A stretch of DNA of 64,000 nucleotides from CBFFRJ01 sp965644225 (GCF_965644225.1 NZ_CBFFRJ010000004.1:1-64000); one strand, 5' to 3'. Shown: positions 46,425-56,372, counted from the first letter of the stretch. Notes: generated by a model not told the origin, from the letters alone. Program-made: numbers and translations.

Positions 46425-48842
46425 TTATGCCTGGCTGAACTGGCGGAACAGCGCTTTTCCTTTAAGCAAACGCGTCCCCAGCCAGCCGCCACACACCGAC
46501 AGCAACAGTGCGCCGGATAACGGCAGGATGGCCCACAAGCGCCAGTCCGGCTCCCAGGGGAAGTCAAAGACCCAGGTTTGCAGCGCTGCCAGCGCCGTTT
46601 CCGCGCCAATCGCCGCCACCAGCCCGGAGACAAACCCAAGCAGCGCGAACTCACACCATAGCGTGGTACGCAGCAGTCGCTTGCCCGCTCCGAGCGTGCG
46701 GTAGACCACCAGCTCCTGATGACGCTGACGCATTCCCACCTGCACCTGCGCCAGCAGCAGCAAAATGCCGCAGGCGGTGACCAGCACCACCATCACCTCC
46801 AGCGCGCGGCTGACCTGATCCAGCACCTGACCGACCTGTTTCAAAATTGCGCCAATGTCCAGCAGGCTGATGGTCGGAAACTCACGGTTAAGCTGGGTGA
46901 GCATGCTATTGCCATTTTGCCAGCGGAAGCTGGTCAGCCAGCTTTGCGGCTGCCCGTCCAGTGCGCCCTGCGGGAAAATAAAGAAGAAGTTAGGGCGCAG
47001 ACTTTCCCAGTCCACTTTACGCAGGCTGGTCACTTTGGCCGTAAACTGCTCGGTGTCGCCGGTAAAGGTCAGGCTGTCTCCGAGCTTCAGTTTAAGCCGC
47101 TTCGCCAGCTCCTGCTCAATCGAAACCTCTCCCTGTTCTGGCGGCCAGGTCCCTGCGGTTACGCCAGCATTCTCGACGTCTTTGCTCTGCCATGTCAGAT
47201 TCAGCTCACGGCTAAGGGACTCATCGCTCTTCTCGTCAGTGTCCTGGCGGTTAATTTGCGTCAACCGGGCACGGACAATCGGCCAGAACGCCTGCGGGAT
47301 CACATGGTGTTCAGAGAGAAACGCTTTAACCGGCACTACCTGTTCCGGGGCAATGTTGATCAGAAAATAGTTCGGGCTTTCCTCTGGCAACTGCTGCTGC
47401 CATCTGTCCAGCAGATCCCCGCGCAGCACCAGCAGCATCGCCAGCAGCATAAAAGAGAGGGAAAAGGCCGACAGCTGGCTCAGCGTCGACCACGGCTGAC
47501 GCAGTAACCGGTTAACCGCCAGGCGTAACGGCAGTGCCCTGAGCGTCAGCTTTTTCATGACGCGCAGCAGCAGCCAGCCCACCACGCCGCAAACCAGCGC
47601 CAGCACCACGGCACCCGCCAGTACTGACCACAGCAGCATACTTGCGCCCATCAACCAGGCAAGGAGCAACACCGCCACGCTACAAATAACGGGCAGGTAA
47701 AACTTGAGCGGCCAGACGTCGGCCACCGCATCGCGACGCAGCACCCGCAGCGGTTGCGTTGCCAGCAACAGGCGATAGGGACGCAGCCCGACCAGCAGCG
47801 AGATAATACACATCGCGCCAATCGACCACAGCCATGGCCAGCCGCTGGCCGCCGGCAGCGCCACCGGTAGCACCGGTTTGAGCAACAGCATCAGCACACG
47901 TTCAAAACCGAGGCCAATCACGCCGCCGGTCAGCGCCGACAGCGCCAGCACCATCAACCACTGGCCGACAATCAGCTTGCGCAGTTGCGCCCTGCCCGCG
48001 CCCAGGGTTTTAAGCACCGCGACCAGGTCGTAGCGGCTACGGCAGTAATGGCCCATCGCCACCGCCACTGCGGCAACCGCCAGCAGCATGGTCAGCAGGG
48101 CTGAAAGCAACAGGAACTGCTGCGAGCGCTGCAAAGATTTGCCGAGCGCCCCTTCGTCCTGCTCCAGTCCGTACCAGCGATGTTCGGGTTTCAGCTGCGG
48201 CAGCAGCCATTTTTCGTAGGCTTCCAGTTGTGCTGGCGTACCGGCAAACTTTATCCGCCAGCTCACCCGACTGCCCGGCTGCACCGCCCCTGTTTTAGCG
48301 ACATCCGCCGTGTTCATCAGTAAACGGGGAGCCATCTCAAAGGGATTAAACCCGGAGTCCGGCTCCTGAATCACCTCTCCGGCGATACGTAAGCTGGCAT
48401 CACCCACCTCAATGTTGTCACCGGTTTTCAGATTGAGAAGCGCCATCAGCCGTGGGGCCAGCAGTACCGTTCCGGCTTCAGGCTTCACCTGCGGCGGCGT
48501 GGTTTGCAGCTCACCGTATAGCGGGTAGAGATCGTCAACGGCTTTGACGTTAGCCAGTTGCGGCGTATCTCCCGCAAAGGTCATGGTGGAAAACGAAATC
48601 TGCTCGCTGACTTTAAGCCCGGTTTTACGGGCTTCCTCCAGCCAGGCGGCTGGGATTTCACGGGAACTACGTAACGCCCGATCGCCAGCTAAAAACTCCC
48701 GGCTCTGCTGGCTTAAGCCTTTTTCCATGCGATCGCTGATATTGCCGAGCGCCAGCACACAGGCCACCGCCAGGCTCAGTGCCAGCCAGACAATCAGCAG
48801 CGAGGGCGATCGCCACTCGCGCCAGAACCAACGCGCAATCAT
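46425..48842 (-). CDS. ybbP: YbbP, FtsX-like ABC permease
   Basis: The 805-aa inner-membrane protein has the MacB/FtsX plan: an N-terminal helix, a large periplasmic domain (about 40-235), a group of helices (about 250-460), a second periplasmic domain and three C-terminal helices. It belongs to the LolCDE/MacB mechanotransmission group and works with the YbbA ATPase, whose gene overlaps it by 4 bases. E. coli YbbAP is linked to release of membrane-active molecules with TesA. Length matches E. coli (804 aa). Confidence 0.95.
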   Translation of the reverse strand: MIARWFWREWRSPSLLIVWLALSLAVACVLALGNISDRMEKGLSQQSREFLAGDRALRSSREIPAAWLEEARKTGLKVSEQISFSTMTFAGDTPQLANVKAVDDLYPLYGELQTTPPQVKPEAGTVLLAPRLMALLNLKTGDNIEVGDASLRIAGEVIQEPDSGFNPFEMAPRLLMNTADVAKTGAVQPGSRVSWRIKFAGTPAQLEAYEKWLLPQLKPEHRWYGLEQDEGALGKSLQRSQQFLLLSALLTMLLAVAAVAVAMGHYCRSRYDLVAVLKTLGAGRAQLRKLIVGQWLMVLALSALTGGVIGLGFERVLMLLLKPVLPVALPAASGWPWLWSIGAMCIISLLVGLRPYRLLLATQPLRVLRRDAVADVWPLKFYLPVICSVAVLLLAWLMGASMLLWSVLAGAVVLALVCGVVGWLLLRVMKKLTLRALPLRLAVNRLLRQPWSTLSQLSAFSLSFMLLAMLLVLRGDLLDRWQQQLPEESPNYFLINIAPEQVVPVKAFLSEHHVIPQAFWPIVRARLTQINRQDTDEKSDESLSRELNLTWQSKDVENAGVTAGTWPPEQGEVSIEQELAKRLKLKLGDSLTFTGDTEQFTAKVTSLRKVDWESLRPNFFFIFPQGALDGQPQSWLTSFRWQNGNSMLTQLNREFPTISLLDIGAILKQVGQVLDQVSRALEVMVVLVTACGILLLLAQVQVGMRQRHQELVVYRTLGAGKRLLRTTLWCEFALLGFVSGLVAAIGAETALAALQTWVFDFPWEPDWRLWAILPLSGALLLSVCGGWLGTRLLKGKALFRQFSQA

Positions 48843-49525
48843 GCTTCCTCCCGCAGTTCACCGTTCACCAGCCGCAAACGACGGTCGCAGCGGGCGGCAA
48901 GCTGAGGATCGTGGGTGACCAGAATTAAGGTGGTGCCATATTGCTGGTTCATGGAGAAGAGGAGATCGGCGATTCTGTCACCGGTTTGTCGGTCAAGGTT
49001 ACCCGTAGGTTCATCGGCAAAAAGCAGCGCTGGCTGGCCGTTAAAGGCGCGGGCCAGCGCCACGCGCTGCTGTTCACCGCCGGAAAGCTGCGCGGGAAGG
49101 TGGTCAAGACGCTTACCCAGCCCCAGCTCTTCGAGCAACGCTTTGGCGCTGGCCCGGCTTTGCGCGCTGTTTTCACCACGCAGAAGGGCCGGAAGCTCGA
49201 CGTTTTCCAGTGCATTGAGGGTAGGAATTAACATAAAGGACTGGAAAACAAAGCCCACGTTCTCCGCTCTGAGCCTTGCGCGAGCCTCTTCATCCATCGC
49301 GTGCAGGGGCTGACCGAGCAGCGTGACTTCACCGCTGCTGCCGTCGTCAAGCCCGGCGAGGATCGCAAGCAACGTGGACTTACCGGAGCCAGACTCCCCG
49401 ATAAGCGCGATGGTCTGCGCCCGTTTGACAACAAGCTCAACTCCGGTAAGGATGGAAAGTTCATGATCCCCCTGACCGACGGACTTCTTAAGATGATGAA
49501 CTTCAACAATGTTTTCCGCTGGCAT
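48839..49525 (-). CDS. ybbA: YbbA, ABC ATPase
   Basis: The 228-aa protein is the LolD/MacB-type ATPase that pairs with YbbP. Walker A is GESGSGKST (Lys49), the signature LSGGEQQRVALARA, and Walker B LLFADEPTGNLD. It is divergent from tesA, and the two coding regions overlap head to head by 33 bases (49493-49525), an arrangement conserved in E. coli. The promoters of each therefore lie inside the other gene. Confidence 0.96.
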   Translation of the reverse strand: MPAENIVEVHHLKKSVGQGDHELSILTGVELVVKRAQTIALIGESGSGKSTLLAILAGLDDGSSGEVTLLGQPLHAMDEEARARLRAENVGFVFQSFMLIPTLNALENVELPALLRGENSAQSRASAKALLEELGLGKRLDHLPAQLSGGEQQRVALARAFNGQPALLFADEPTGNLDRQTGDRIADLLFSMNQQYGTTLILVTHDPQLAARCDRRLRLVNGELREEA

Positions 49526-50119
49526 TTGGCCTTCCTTTTTCTACTTTTATTCAGCGTGCGCGCCGTCGCAGCGGACACGTTACTGGTTCTGGGAGACAGC
49601 CTGAGCGCAGGCTATCGTATGGCTGCCAGTACCGCCTGGCCGGCGTTACTCAATGACAAATGGCAGCAGAAGCCGGCGGTCATTAACGCCAGTATCAGCG
49701 GCGACACTTCGCAGCAAGGGTTGGCACGTCTGCCCGCGCTGCTCAAAAAACATCAGCCGCGTTGGGTGCTGGTGGAGCTTGGCGGTAACGATGGTTTGCG
49801 CGGCTTTGCCCCCCAACAAACGGAGGCGACGCTGCGCACCATTTTGCAGGCGGTCAAAGCGGCAAATGCCCAGCCTTTGCTGATGCAAATACGGCTGCCC
49901 GCCAACTACGGTCGCCGTTATACTGAGTCGTTCAGCGCCCTTTATCCTAAACTTGCCAAAGAGTTTGATATTCCTTTGTTACCGTTTTTTATGGAAGAGG
50001 TCTATCTGAAACCACAATGGATGCAGGATGACGGTATTCACCCCAATCGCGATGCCCAGCCCTTTATTGCTGACTGGATGGCAACCCGGTTGGCTCCATT
50101 AGTTAATCACGACTCCTGA
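49493..50119 (+). CDS. tesA: TesA, periplasmic thioesterase I / lysophospholipase L1
   Basis: The 208-aa protein is an SGNH hydrolase acting on acyl-CoA, lysophospholipids and some esters in the periplasm. A signal peptide (1-26, ending VRAVAA) is followed by GDSLS with the nucleophile Ser36 (Ser10 of the mature form), GGNDGLRG and the Asp-His pair in DDGIHPN. Start at 49493 (MMNF) reproduces the E. coli length. Its start lies inside ybbA on the other strand. Confidence 0.97.
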   Translation: MMNFNNVFRWHLAFLFLLLFSVRAVAADTLLVLGDSLSAGYRMAASTAWPALLNDKWQQKPAVINASISGDTSQQGLARLPALLKKHQPRWVLVELGGNDGLRGFAPQQTEATLRTILQAVKAANAQPLLMQIRLPANYGRRYTESFSALYPKLAKEFDIPLLPFFMEEVYLKPQWMQDDGIHPNRDAQPFIADWMATRLAPLVNHDS

Positions 50120-50147
50120 TTTATCAGGGATGCTTTCAGGTAAAGTT

Positions 50148-50915
50148 ATGCAAAAAACGGTCTTAATTACAGGATGTTCCAGCGGAATTGGTCTGGAAAG
50201 CGCGCTTGAGCTTAAGCGTCAGGGCTTCCGTGTGCTGGCCGCCTGCCGTAAAAGCGACGATGTGGCGCGGATGAATCAGCTGGGATTTACCGGCGTGTTA
50301 CTGGATCTCGACTCGCCAGAGAGTGTGGAGCATGCCGCCGACGAAGTGATCGCCCTGAGCGAAAACCGGCTGTACGGTATCTTTAACAACGCGGGCTTCG
50401 GCGTCTATGGTCCGCTGACCACCATCAGCCGCGAGCAGATGGAACAGCAGTTTTCCGCCAACTTCTTTGGCGCGCATCAGCTGACCATGCGCCTGCTGCC
50501 TGCGATGATCCCGCACGGAGAAGGGCGTATTGTGATGACCTCTTCGGTGATGGGATTGATCTCCACGCCTGGACGCGGCGCCTATGCCGCCAGTAAATAT
50601 GCGCTGGAGGCCTGGTCCGATGCACTGCGCATGGAACTGCGCCATTCCGGTATCAAAGTCAGCCTGATTGAACCCGGCCCCATTCGCACCCGCTTTACCG
50701 AGAATGTGAACCAGACCAGCGACAAAGCGGTGGAAAACCCCGGCATTGCCGCACGTTTTACCCTCGGGCCGGAGGCAGTTGTCGCCAAAGTGCGCCATGC
50801 TTTTGAAAGTCCGAACCCGAAATTACGTTACCCGGTGACCCTGGTGACCCACGCCGTCAGCCTGCTAAAACGCCTGCTGCCCGCGCGCGTAATGGATAAA
50901 ATTTTACACGGGTGA
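50148..50915 (+). CDS. ybbO: YbbO, NADP-dependent aldehyde reductase (SDR)
   Basis: From ATG 50148 (AGGTAAAG upstream) the protein has 255 aa; an in-frame ATG six codons earlier is possible. The SDR motifs are TGCSSGIG near the start, NNAGFGVYG, and the catalytic Ser with Tyr-xxx-Lys in YAASKYALEAW. E. coli YbbO reduces medium- and long-chain fatty aldehydes. It follows tesA closely, and the thioesterase-reductase pairing may reflect fatty-acid turnover. Confidence 0.94.
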   Translation: MQKTVLITGCSSGIGLESALELKRQGFRVLAACRKSDDVARMNQLGFTGVLLDLDSPESVEHAADEVIALSENRLYGIFNNAGFGVYGPLTTISREQMEQQFSANFFGAHQLTMRLLPAMIPHGEGRIVMTSSVMGLISTPGRGAYAASKYALEAWSDALRMELRHSGIKVSLIEPGPIRTRFTENVNQTSDKAVENPGIAARFTLGPEAVVAKVRHAFESPNPKLRYPVTLVTHAVSLLKRLLPARVMDKILHG

Positions 50916-50972
50916 GTTGAAGGCGCGCCGCCTGTCCCCATCTATGCGTAAACACTTAACAGAGAATGCCCC

Positions 50973-51827
50973 ATGTCTGTACAGAACATCGTCAACATTA
51001 ACGAAGCAAACCTGCACCCAACGCTTGAGCAGTCCGCCACTATTCCGGTGCTGTTCTATTTCTGGTCCGAGCGCAGCCAGCACTGTCTGCAACTGACCCC
51101 GATACTTGAAAGCCTGGCCGCGCATTATAACGGGCAGTTTATTCTGGCGAGGGTGGACTGCGATGCCGAGCAGATGCTCGCCTCCCAGTTTGGTCTGCGG
51201 GCGATCCCAACGGTCTACCTGTTCCAGAACGGCCAGCCGGTCGATGGTTTCCAGGGGCCGCAGCCGGAAGAAGCCATTCGTGCGCTGCTGGATAAGGTTC
51301 TTCCGCGTGAAGAAGAGCTGAAAGCCCAGCAGGCTATGCAGCTGATTGAGGCAGGCAATCATGCCGATGCCCTGCCGCTGCTGAAAGATGCCTGGCAGTT
51401 GTCGAATCAAAACAGCGAGTACGGTCTGCTGCTGGCAGAGACGCAGATTGCTCTCAACCGCTCAGACGAGGCGGAAGCGGTGCTGAAAACCATTCCGCTG
51501 CAGGATCAGGACACCCGTTATCAGGGCCTGGTCGCGCAAATCGAGCTACTGAAACAGGCCGCGGATACCCCGGAAATTCAGCTGTTACAGCAGCAGGTTG
51601 AGCAAAATCCGGCGGATGCACAGCTGGCAACGCAGCTGGCCTTGCAGCTGCATCAGGTCGGGCGTAATGAAGAAGCGCTGGAGCTGTTATTCAGCCATCT
51701 GCGCAAAGATTTGACGGCGGCAGAAGGTCAGGCGCGCAAAATGTTGCAGGAAATTCTTGCCGCTCTCGGTACCGGTGATGCCCTGGCCGCTAAGTATCGT
51801 CGCCAGCTCTACTCCCTGCTTTATTAA
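50973..51827 (+). CDS. ybbN: YbbN/CnoX, chaperedoxin
   Basis: The 284-aa protein has an N-terminal thioredoxin fold in which the active site is degenerate, Ser35-Gln-His-Cys38 (SQHC), so it does not reduce disulfides. TPR-like repeats follow (about 115-284). In E. coli it protects proteins from bleach-induced aggregation and hands them to GroEL and DnaK. Length equals E. coli. A perfect 13-bp hairpin after it (51839-51874) ends or processes the transcript. Confidence 0.96.
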   Translation: MSVQNIVNINEANLHPTLEQSATIPVLFYFWSERSQHCLQLTPILESLAAHYNGQFILARVDCDAEQMLASQFGLRAIPTVYLFQNGQPVDGFQGPQPEEAIRALLDKVLPREEELKAQQAMQLIEAGNHADALPLLKDAWQLSNQNSEYGLLLAETQIALNRSDEAEAVLKTIPLQDQDTRYQGLVAQIELLKQAADTPEIQLLQQQVEQNPADAQLATQLALQLHQVGRNEEALELLFSHLRKDLTAAEGQARKMLQEILAALGTGDALAAKYRRQLYSLLY

Positions 51828-51838
51828 TCCCGCCCGCT

Positions 51839-51876
51839 AAATTTGGGGATCGCGCTGTTATGATCCCCAAATTTGT
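51839..51876 (+). terminator. Stem-loop between ybbN and qmcA
   Basis: AAATTTGGGGATC (51839-51851) pairs perfectly with GATCCCCAAATTT (51862-51874), followed by GTTTAG. The T-run is short, so it may only partly terminate. Confidence 0.65.
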
Positions 51877-51912
51877 TTAGAATGAGTACAAATTAAACAG
51901 GAGGTTTATTTG

Positions 51913-52830
51913 ATGCTTATTGTTATCCCTATTTTTATCTTTGTGGCGCTGGTGATTGTCGGCGCGGGAGTCAAAATCGTCCCGCAAGGATATCAGTGGA
52001 CGGTTGAACGTTTTGGCCGTTATACCCGCTCACTTCAGCCTGGCCTGAGCCTTGTTGTGCCCTTTATGGACAGGATTGGTCGTAAGATCAATATGATGGA
52101 GCAGGTTCTCGACATCCCCTCTCAGGAAATTATCTCCAAAGATAACGCCAACGTCTCCATTGATGCGGTCTGCTTTATTCAGGTAATTGACGCGCCCAAA
52201 GCCGCCTATGAGGTGAGTAACCTGGAACAGGCGATCATTAACCTGACCATGACCAACATCCGTACGGTGCTCGGCTCAATGGAGCTTGATGAAATGCTCT
52301 CCCAGCGTGACAACATCAACACCCGTCTGTTGCATATCGTCGATGAAGCAACCAATCCCTGGGGTATCAAGATAACCCGTATCGAAATCCGCGATGTCCG
52401 CCCACCGGCTGAGCTGATTGATGCCATGAACGCCCAGATGAAAGCGGAGCGAACCAAGCGCGCCTATATTCTGGAAGCCGAAGGGATCCGTCAGGCGGAG
52501 ATTGTTAAAGCGGAAGGGGAAAAACAGTCAAAAATCCTCAAGGCCGAGGGTGAGCGCCAGTCCGCCTTCCTTGAAGCGGAAGCCCGTGAACGTTCGGCAG
52601 AAGCCGAAGCTCGCGCGACGCAAATGGTTTCTCAGGCGATTGCCGCCGGGGATATTCAGGCGATTAACTACTTTGTGGCGCAGAAATACACCGAAGCGCT
52701 GCAACAGATTGGCTCAGCCAATAACAGCAAAGTGGTGATGATGCCACTGGATGCCAGCAGCCTGATGGGCTCGATCGCCGGGATTGCCGAGCTGGTGAAA
52801 GACAGCACCAGTGAACGGAAAAAATCATGA
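51913..52830 (+). CDS. qmcA: QmcA, membrane SPFH-domain protein
   Basis: The 305-aa protein has an N-terminal membrane helix (about 2-22) and an SPFH/prohibitin domain (IVPQGYQWTVERFGRYTRSL onward). A long charged coiled coil follows (about 190-250, KAERTKRAYILEAEGIRQAE). QmcA is a suppressor of ftsH htpX defects and belongs to the stomatin group thought to organise membrane proteases. ATG 51913, with AGGAGG upstream, is preferred to the TTG just before it. It overlaps ybbJ by 4 bases. Confidence 0.97.
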   Translation: MLIVIPIFIFVALVIVGAGVKIVPQGYQWTVERFGRYTRSLQPGLSLVVPFMDRIGRKINMMEQVLDIPSQEIISKDNANVSIDAVCFIQVIDAPKAAYEVSNLEQAIINLTMTNIRTVLGSMELDEMLSQRDNINTRLLHIVDEATNPWGIKITRIEIRDVRPPAELIDAMNAQMKAERTKRAYILEAEGIRQAEIVKAEGEKQSKILKAEGERQSAFLEAEARERSAEAEARATQMVSQAIAAGDIQAINYFVAQKYTEALQQIGSANNSKVVMMPLDASSLMGSIAGIAELVKDSTSERKKS

Positions 52831-53291
52831 TTGCTCAGCTCTTTGAGCATGCCTGGATCTTCTGGCTGAGTCTTGGAGGTCTGTTACTGGCCGCCGAGAT
52901 GCTCGGCGGCAATGGCTATCTGCTGTGGAGCGGCATTGCCTCGGTGCTCACCGGCCTGCTGGTCTGGGCCGTTCCTTTTGGCTGGGAGTGGCAGGGCGTA
53001 CTCTTTGCCGTTTTGACGATTATCGCCGCCTGGCTCTGGTGGTTATGGCTGTCAAAACGGGTGCGGCAGCAAAAACCGGCCGATGCAGCCCTCAATCAGC
53101 GCGGACAACAGCTGGTAGGTCGCCGCTTCACGCTTGAGGAAACGCTGATCAACGGACGGGGACATATCCGCGTCGGCGACAGCTCCTGGCCGGTGAGTGC
53201 TGATGAGGATTTTCCATCAGGATCTAAAGTTGAAGTCATTGCCGTTGAAGGCATTACGCTTCGTATCAAGCTTTACGTTGCTGTCCAATAG
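52827..53291 (+). CDS. ybbJ: YbbJ, NfeD-like partner of QmcA
   Basis: The 154-aa protein has three or four N-terminal membrane helices and a C-terminal OB-fold (about 95-150, LVGRRFTLEETLINGRGHIRVGD), the short NfeD arrangement. NfeD proteins form operons with stomatins throughout bacteria. ATGA overlap with qmcA indicates coupling. E. coli YbbJ also affects temperature-sensitive protease mutants. The size is close to the 151-152 aa of E. coli. Confidence 0.95.
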   Translation: MIAQLFEHAWIFWLSLGGLLLAAEMLGGNGYLLWSGIASVLTGLLVWAVPFGWEWQGVLFAVLTIIAAWLWWLWLSKRVRQQKPADAALNQRGQQLVGRRFTLEETLINGRGHIRVGDSSWPVSADEDFPSGSKVEVIAVEGITLRIKLYVAVQ

Positions 53292-53344
53292 TCATGGATA
53301 AGCGCGTGGCTCCTGCTCGCCGCGCGCTATTATGCTTAATTCAC

Positions 53345-53755
53345 TCAGGCATTCGCTTTCTGGTGACAACAACCGGAGAGATTCTCAATGATCGGACAAT
53401 CTGCGCCGTCATCGCCAGGGCAGGCGTCCGCCAGCGAGAGCAGTTGCTTGCGCATCGACTCCAGTTCAACAATATGCCGCTCGATCTCTGCCACTTTTTG
53501 CAGGGTACGCGCTTTGACATCCGCACTGTGACGCGCCGGATCGTTAAACAGGTTCACCAGCTCGCCACACTCTTCGAGATTGAATCCCACCTGCCGCGCC
53601 TGGCGTAATAACGTTAATTCAAAAATGTGCTGTTGCGTGTAGCTGCGATAGCCGTTGTCCCCGCGCAGCGGAGGAGTCACCAGCCCCTTATCTTCATAAA
53701 AGCGAATGGCTTTAGTGGTCAGCCCGGTTTTTTGCGCCACGATACTGATATTCAC
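53345..53755 (-). CDS. cueR: CueR, copper-sensing MerR regulator
   Basis: The start is GTG at 53755, with GGGGG 6 bases upstream, giving 136 aa. Sequence further upstream would run into the copA promoter. The MerR head (NISIVAQKTGLTTKAIRFYE) and the Cu(I)-binding Cys112 and Cys120 (ACPGDDGADC) are present. CueR binds Cu(I), Ag(I) or Au(I) at very low concentration and activates copA and cueO by twisting the promoter. It is divergent from copA across the 19-base-spacer promoter. Confidence 0.96.
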   Translation of the reverse strand: MNISIVAQKTGLTTKAIRFYEDKGLVTPPLRGDNGYRSYTQQHIFELTLLRQARQVGFNLEECGELVNLFNDPARHSADVKARTLQKVAEIERHIVELESMRKQLLSLADACPGDDGADCPIIENLSGCCHQKANA

Positions 53756-53765
53756 ATTTCCCCCC

Positions 53766-53796
53766 TTGACCTTCCCCTTGATGGAAGGTTTAACCT
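53766..53796 (+). promoter_or_regulatory. CueR-controlled copA promoter
   Basis: TTGACC (53766-53771) and TAACCT (53791-53796) are 19 bases apart, the overlong spacer of MerR-type promoters. The dyad ACCTTCC-N7-GGAAGGT (53769-53789) is the CueR box. Confidence 0.92.
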
Positions 53797-53864
53797 GTTC
53801 CACAGTCAACACAGGTGATTAATCAGGTCAATCTTCATACGACCAATCATACAGGAAATAAATT

Positions 53865-56366
53865 ATGTCTCACATTACAGAACTGGAGCTCGACGGGCTC
53901 TCCTGCGGGCACTGCGTCAAACGGGTTAAAGAGAGTCTCGAGCAGCGTGCCGATGTCGAACAGGCTGAAGTCACTATTACTCATGCGCAGATCACCGGCA
54001 GCGCCGATGCCGCAGCGCTGATAGAAACCATCAAACAAGCCGGGTATGATGCGAGCGTCAGCCACCCAAAGACTAAACCGCTGACAGAGTCATCAATCCC
54101 GTCGGAAGCACTGACAGCGGCCTCCCCTGAGCTTCCGGTGGCCGATGACCTTGATGACAGCCAACAGCTTTTAATCAACGGTATGAGCTGCGCCAGCTGC
54201 GTCTCCCGGGTGCAGAAAGCCTTACAGGCGGTACCGGGCGTCACCCAGGCACGGGTTAACCTCGCGGAGCGCTCTGCGCTGATTATGGGCAGCGCCTCCG
54301 CCGCTGATTTAGTCCTCGCCGTCGAGAATGCAGGTTACGGCGCGGAAGCGATTGAAGATGATCTAAAACGCCGCGCGCGTCAGCAGGAAAGCGCCCTTGC
54401 CACCATGACACGTTTTCGCTGGCAGGCCATCGTTGCGCTGCTGCTCGGGGTGCCGGTAATGGTGTGGGGGATGCTGGGCGACAATATGATGGTCACCGCT
54501 GATAACCGCAGCCTGTGGCTGATAATTGGCGTGCTGACCCTTGGCGTCATGATTGTGGCCGGCGGCCATTTCTACCGCAGCGCCTGGAAAAGCCTGACCA
54601 ACGGCACCGCAACCATGGATACGCTGGTGGCCCTGGGCACCGGAGCGGCCTGGCTCTATTCGATGAGCGTCAACGTCTGGCCGCAGTGGTTTCCAATGGA
54701 AGCCCGTCATCTCTATTACGAAGCCAGCGCCATGATCATCGGTCTGATTAACCTCGGCCATATGCTCGAAGCCCGCGCCCGCCAGCGCTCCTCAAAAGCG
54801 CTGGAAAAATTGCTCGACTTAACGCCCCCCACCGCGCGCGTGGTAACGGAAGACGGGGAGAAAAGCGTCCCGCTGGCTGAGGTTCAGCCGGGGATGACGC
54901 TGCGTTTAACCACCGGCGATCGCGTACCGGTGGATGGCAATATCAGCCAGGGCGAAGCCTGGTTTGACGAAGCCATGCTGACGGGCGAACCCATTCCGCA
55001 GGAAAAAAGCATCGGTGACGGGATCCATGCCGGGACAGTGGTGCAGGACGGTAGCGTGTTGTTCACCGCCAGCGCCATCGGCAGCCATACCACCCTGTCG
55101 CGCATTATTCGTATGGTTCGCCAGGCGCAGAGCAGCAAACCGGAAATCGGTCAGCTGGCAGATAAAATCTCGGCCATTTTTGTGCCGGTGGTGGTAGCAA
55201 TCGCCCTGTTTAGCGGCGCTATCTGGTACCTGTTTGGCCCGGCGCCGCAAATTGTCTACACCCTGGTTATCACCACCACGGTGCTCATCATCGCCTGCCC
55301 TTGTGCGCTGGGTCTTGCCACACCTATGTCGATTATCTCTGGCGTCGGCCGGGCGGCAGAATTTGGCGTGCTGGTACGTGATGCCGATGCATTACAGCGG
55401 GCCAGCCAACTCGACACCCTGGTGTTTGATAAAACCGGCACTCTCACCCGGGGTCAGCCTCAGGTGGTTGCGGTCAAAACCCTGAGTAATATTAGCGAGA
55501 CGCAGGCGTTGCAGTTTGCGGCGGCCCTGGAGCAAGGTTCCAGCCATCCACTGGCGAAAGCCATTCTGGAAAAAGCCGGGCCTGTCACGCTGCCGGTGGT
55601 ACAGAATTTCCGCACGTTACGTGGGCTTGGCGTCAGCGGTGAGGTGCAGGGTAGTACGCTGCTGCTGGGCAATCAGACGCTGCTGACTGAACAGCAGATA
55701 GCCCTTAACGGATTTACGGACGACATTTCACGCCAGGCGGCTCAGGGCGCGACGCCGGTTATCCTGGCGGTTGACGGCGAGGCCGTCGCGCTGTTCGCCA
55801 TTCGCGATCCCCTGCGCGACGATAGCGTCAGTGCTTTACAGCGTCTGCACCGGGCCGGTTACCGGCTGGTAATGCTGACCGGGGATAATCCCATCACCGC
55901 CAACGCCATCGCCAAAGAGGCAGGCATTGATGAGGTGATTGCCGGTGTCCTGCCTGACGGTAAGGCCGATGCAATTAAAAAATTGCAGGCCGAAGGCCGA
56001 CGGGTCGCGATGATCGGCGACGGGATCAATGATGCCCCGGCGCTGGCCCAGGCAGAAGTCGGGATTGCCATGGGCGGAGGTAGCGATGTGGCAATTGAAA
56101 CGGCCGCCATTACCCTGATGCGCCATAGTCTGACAGGCGTCGCGGATGCGCTGGCCATCGCCAAAGCCACCCTGCGCAATATGAAGCAAAACCTGCTCGG
56201 CGCCTTTATTTATAACTCACTGGGCATTCCGATTGCCGCCGGGATTTTATGGCCACTGACCGGCTCCTTGCTCAACCCGGTGGTGGCGGGCGCAGCGATG
56301 GCGCTTTCGTCCATCACCGTGGTCAGCAATGCCAATCGCCTGCTGCGCTTCACGCCAAAAGAGTAA
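53865..56366 (+). CDS. copA: CopA, Cu(I)-exporting P1B-type ATPase
   Basis: The 833-aa pump removes cytoplasmic Cu(I). Two heavy-metal-binding domains start the protein (Cys14-xx-Cys17 in GLSCGHC, and Cys109-xx-Cys112 in GMSCASC). Eight membrane helices follow, with the ion-binding Cys478-Pro-Cys480 in helix 6. The phosphorylated Asp522 is in DKTGT, and TGDN and GDGIND are in the ATP-binding part. The linker between the two N-terminal domains is Ser/Pro-rich. It is controlled by CueR. A perfect GC palindrome (56373-56394) ends the gene. Confidence 0.98.
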   Translation: MSHITELELDGLSCGHCVKRVKESLEQRADVEQAEVTITHAQITGSADAAALIETIKQAGYDASVSHPKTKPLTESSIPSEALTAASPELPVADDLDDSQQLLINGMSCASCVSRVQKALQAVPGVTQARVNLAERSALIMGSASAADLVLAVENAGYGAEAIEDDLKRRARQQESALATMTRFRWQAIVALLLGVPVMVWGMLGDNMMVTADNRSLWLIIGVLTLGVMIVAGGHFYRSAWKSLTNGTATMDTLVALGTGAAWLYSMSVNVWPQWFPMEARHLYYEASAMIIGLINLGHMLEARARQRSSKALEKLLDLTPPTARVVTEDGEKSVPLAEVQPGMTLRLTTGDRVPVDGNISQGEAWFDEAMLTGEPIPQEKSIGDGIHAGTVVQDGSVLFTASAIGSHTTLSRIIRMVRQAQSSKPEIGQLADKISAIFVPVVVAIALFSGAIWYLFGPAPQIVYTLVITTTVLIIACPCALGLATPMSIISGVGRAAEFGVLVRDADALQRASQLDTLVFDKTGTLTRGQPQVVAVKTLSNISETQALQFAAALEQGSSHPLAKAILEKAGPVTLPVVQNFRTLRGLGVSGEVQGSTLLLGNQTLLTEQQIALNGFTDDISRQAAQGATPVILAVDGEAVALFAIRDPLRDDSVSALQRLHRAGYRLVMLTGDNPITANAIAKEAGIDEVIAGVLPDGKADAIKKLQAEGRRVAMIGDGINDAPALAQAEVGIAMGGGSDVAIETAAITLMRHSLTGVADALAIAKATLRNMKQNLLGAFIYNSLGIPIAAGILWPLTGSLLNPVVAGAAMALSSITVVSNANRLLRFTPKE

Positions 56367-56372
56367 GCATCT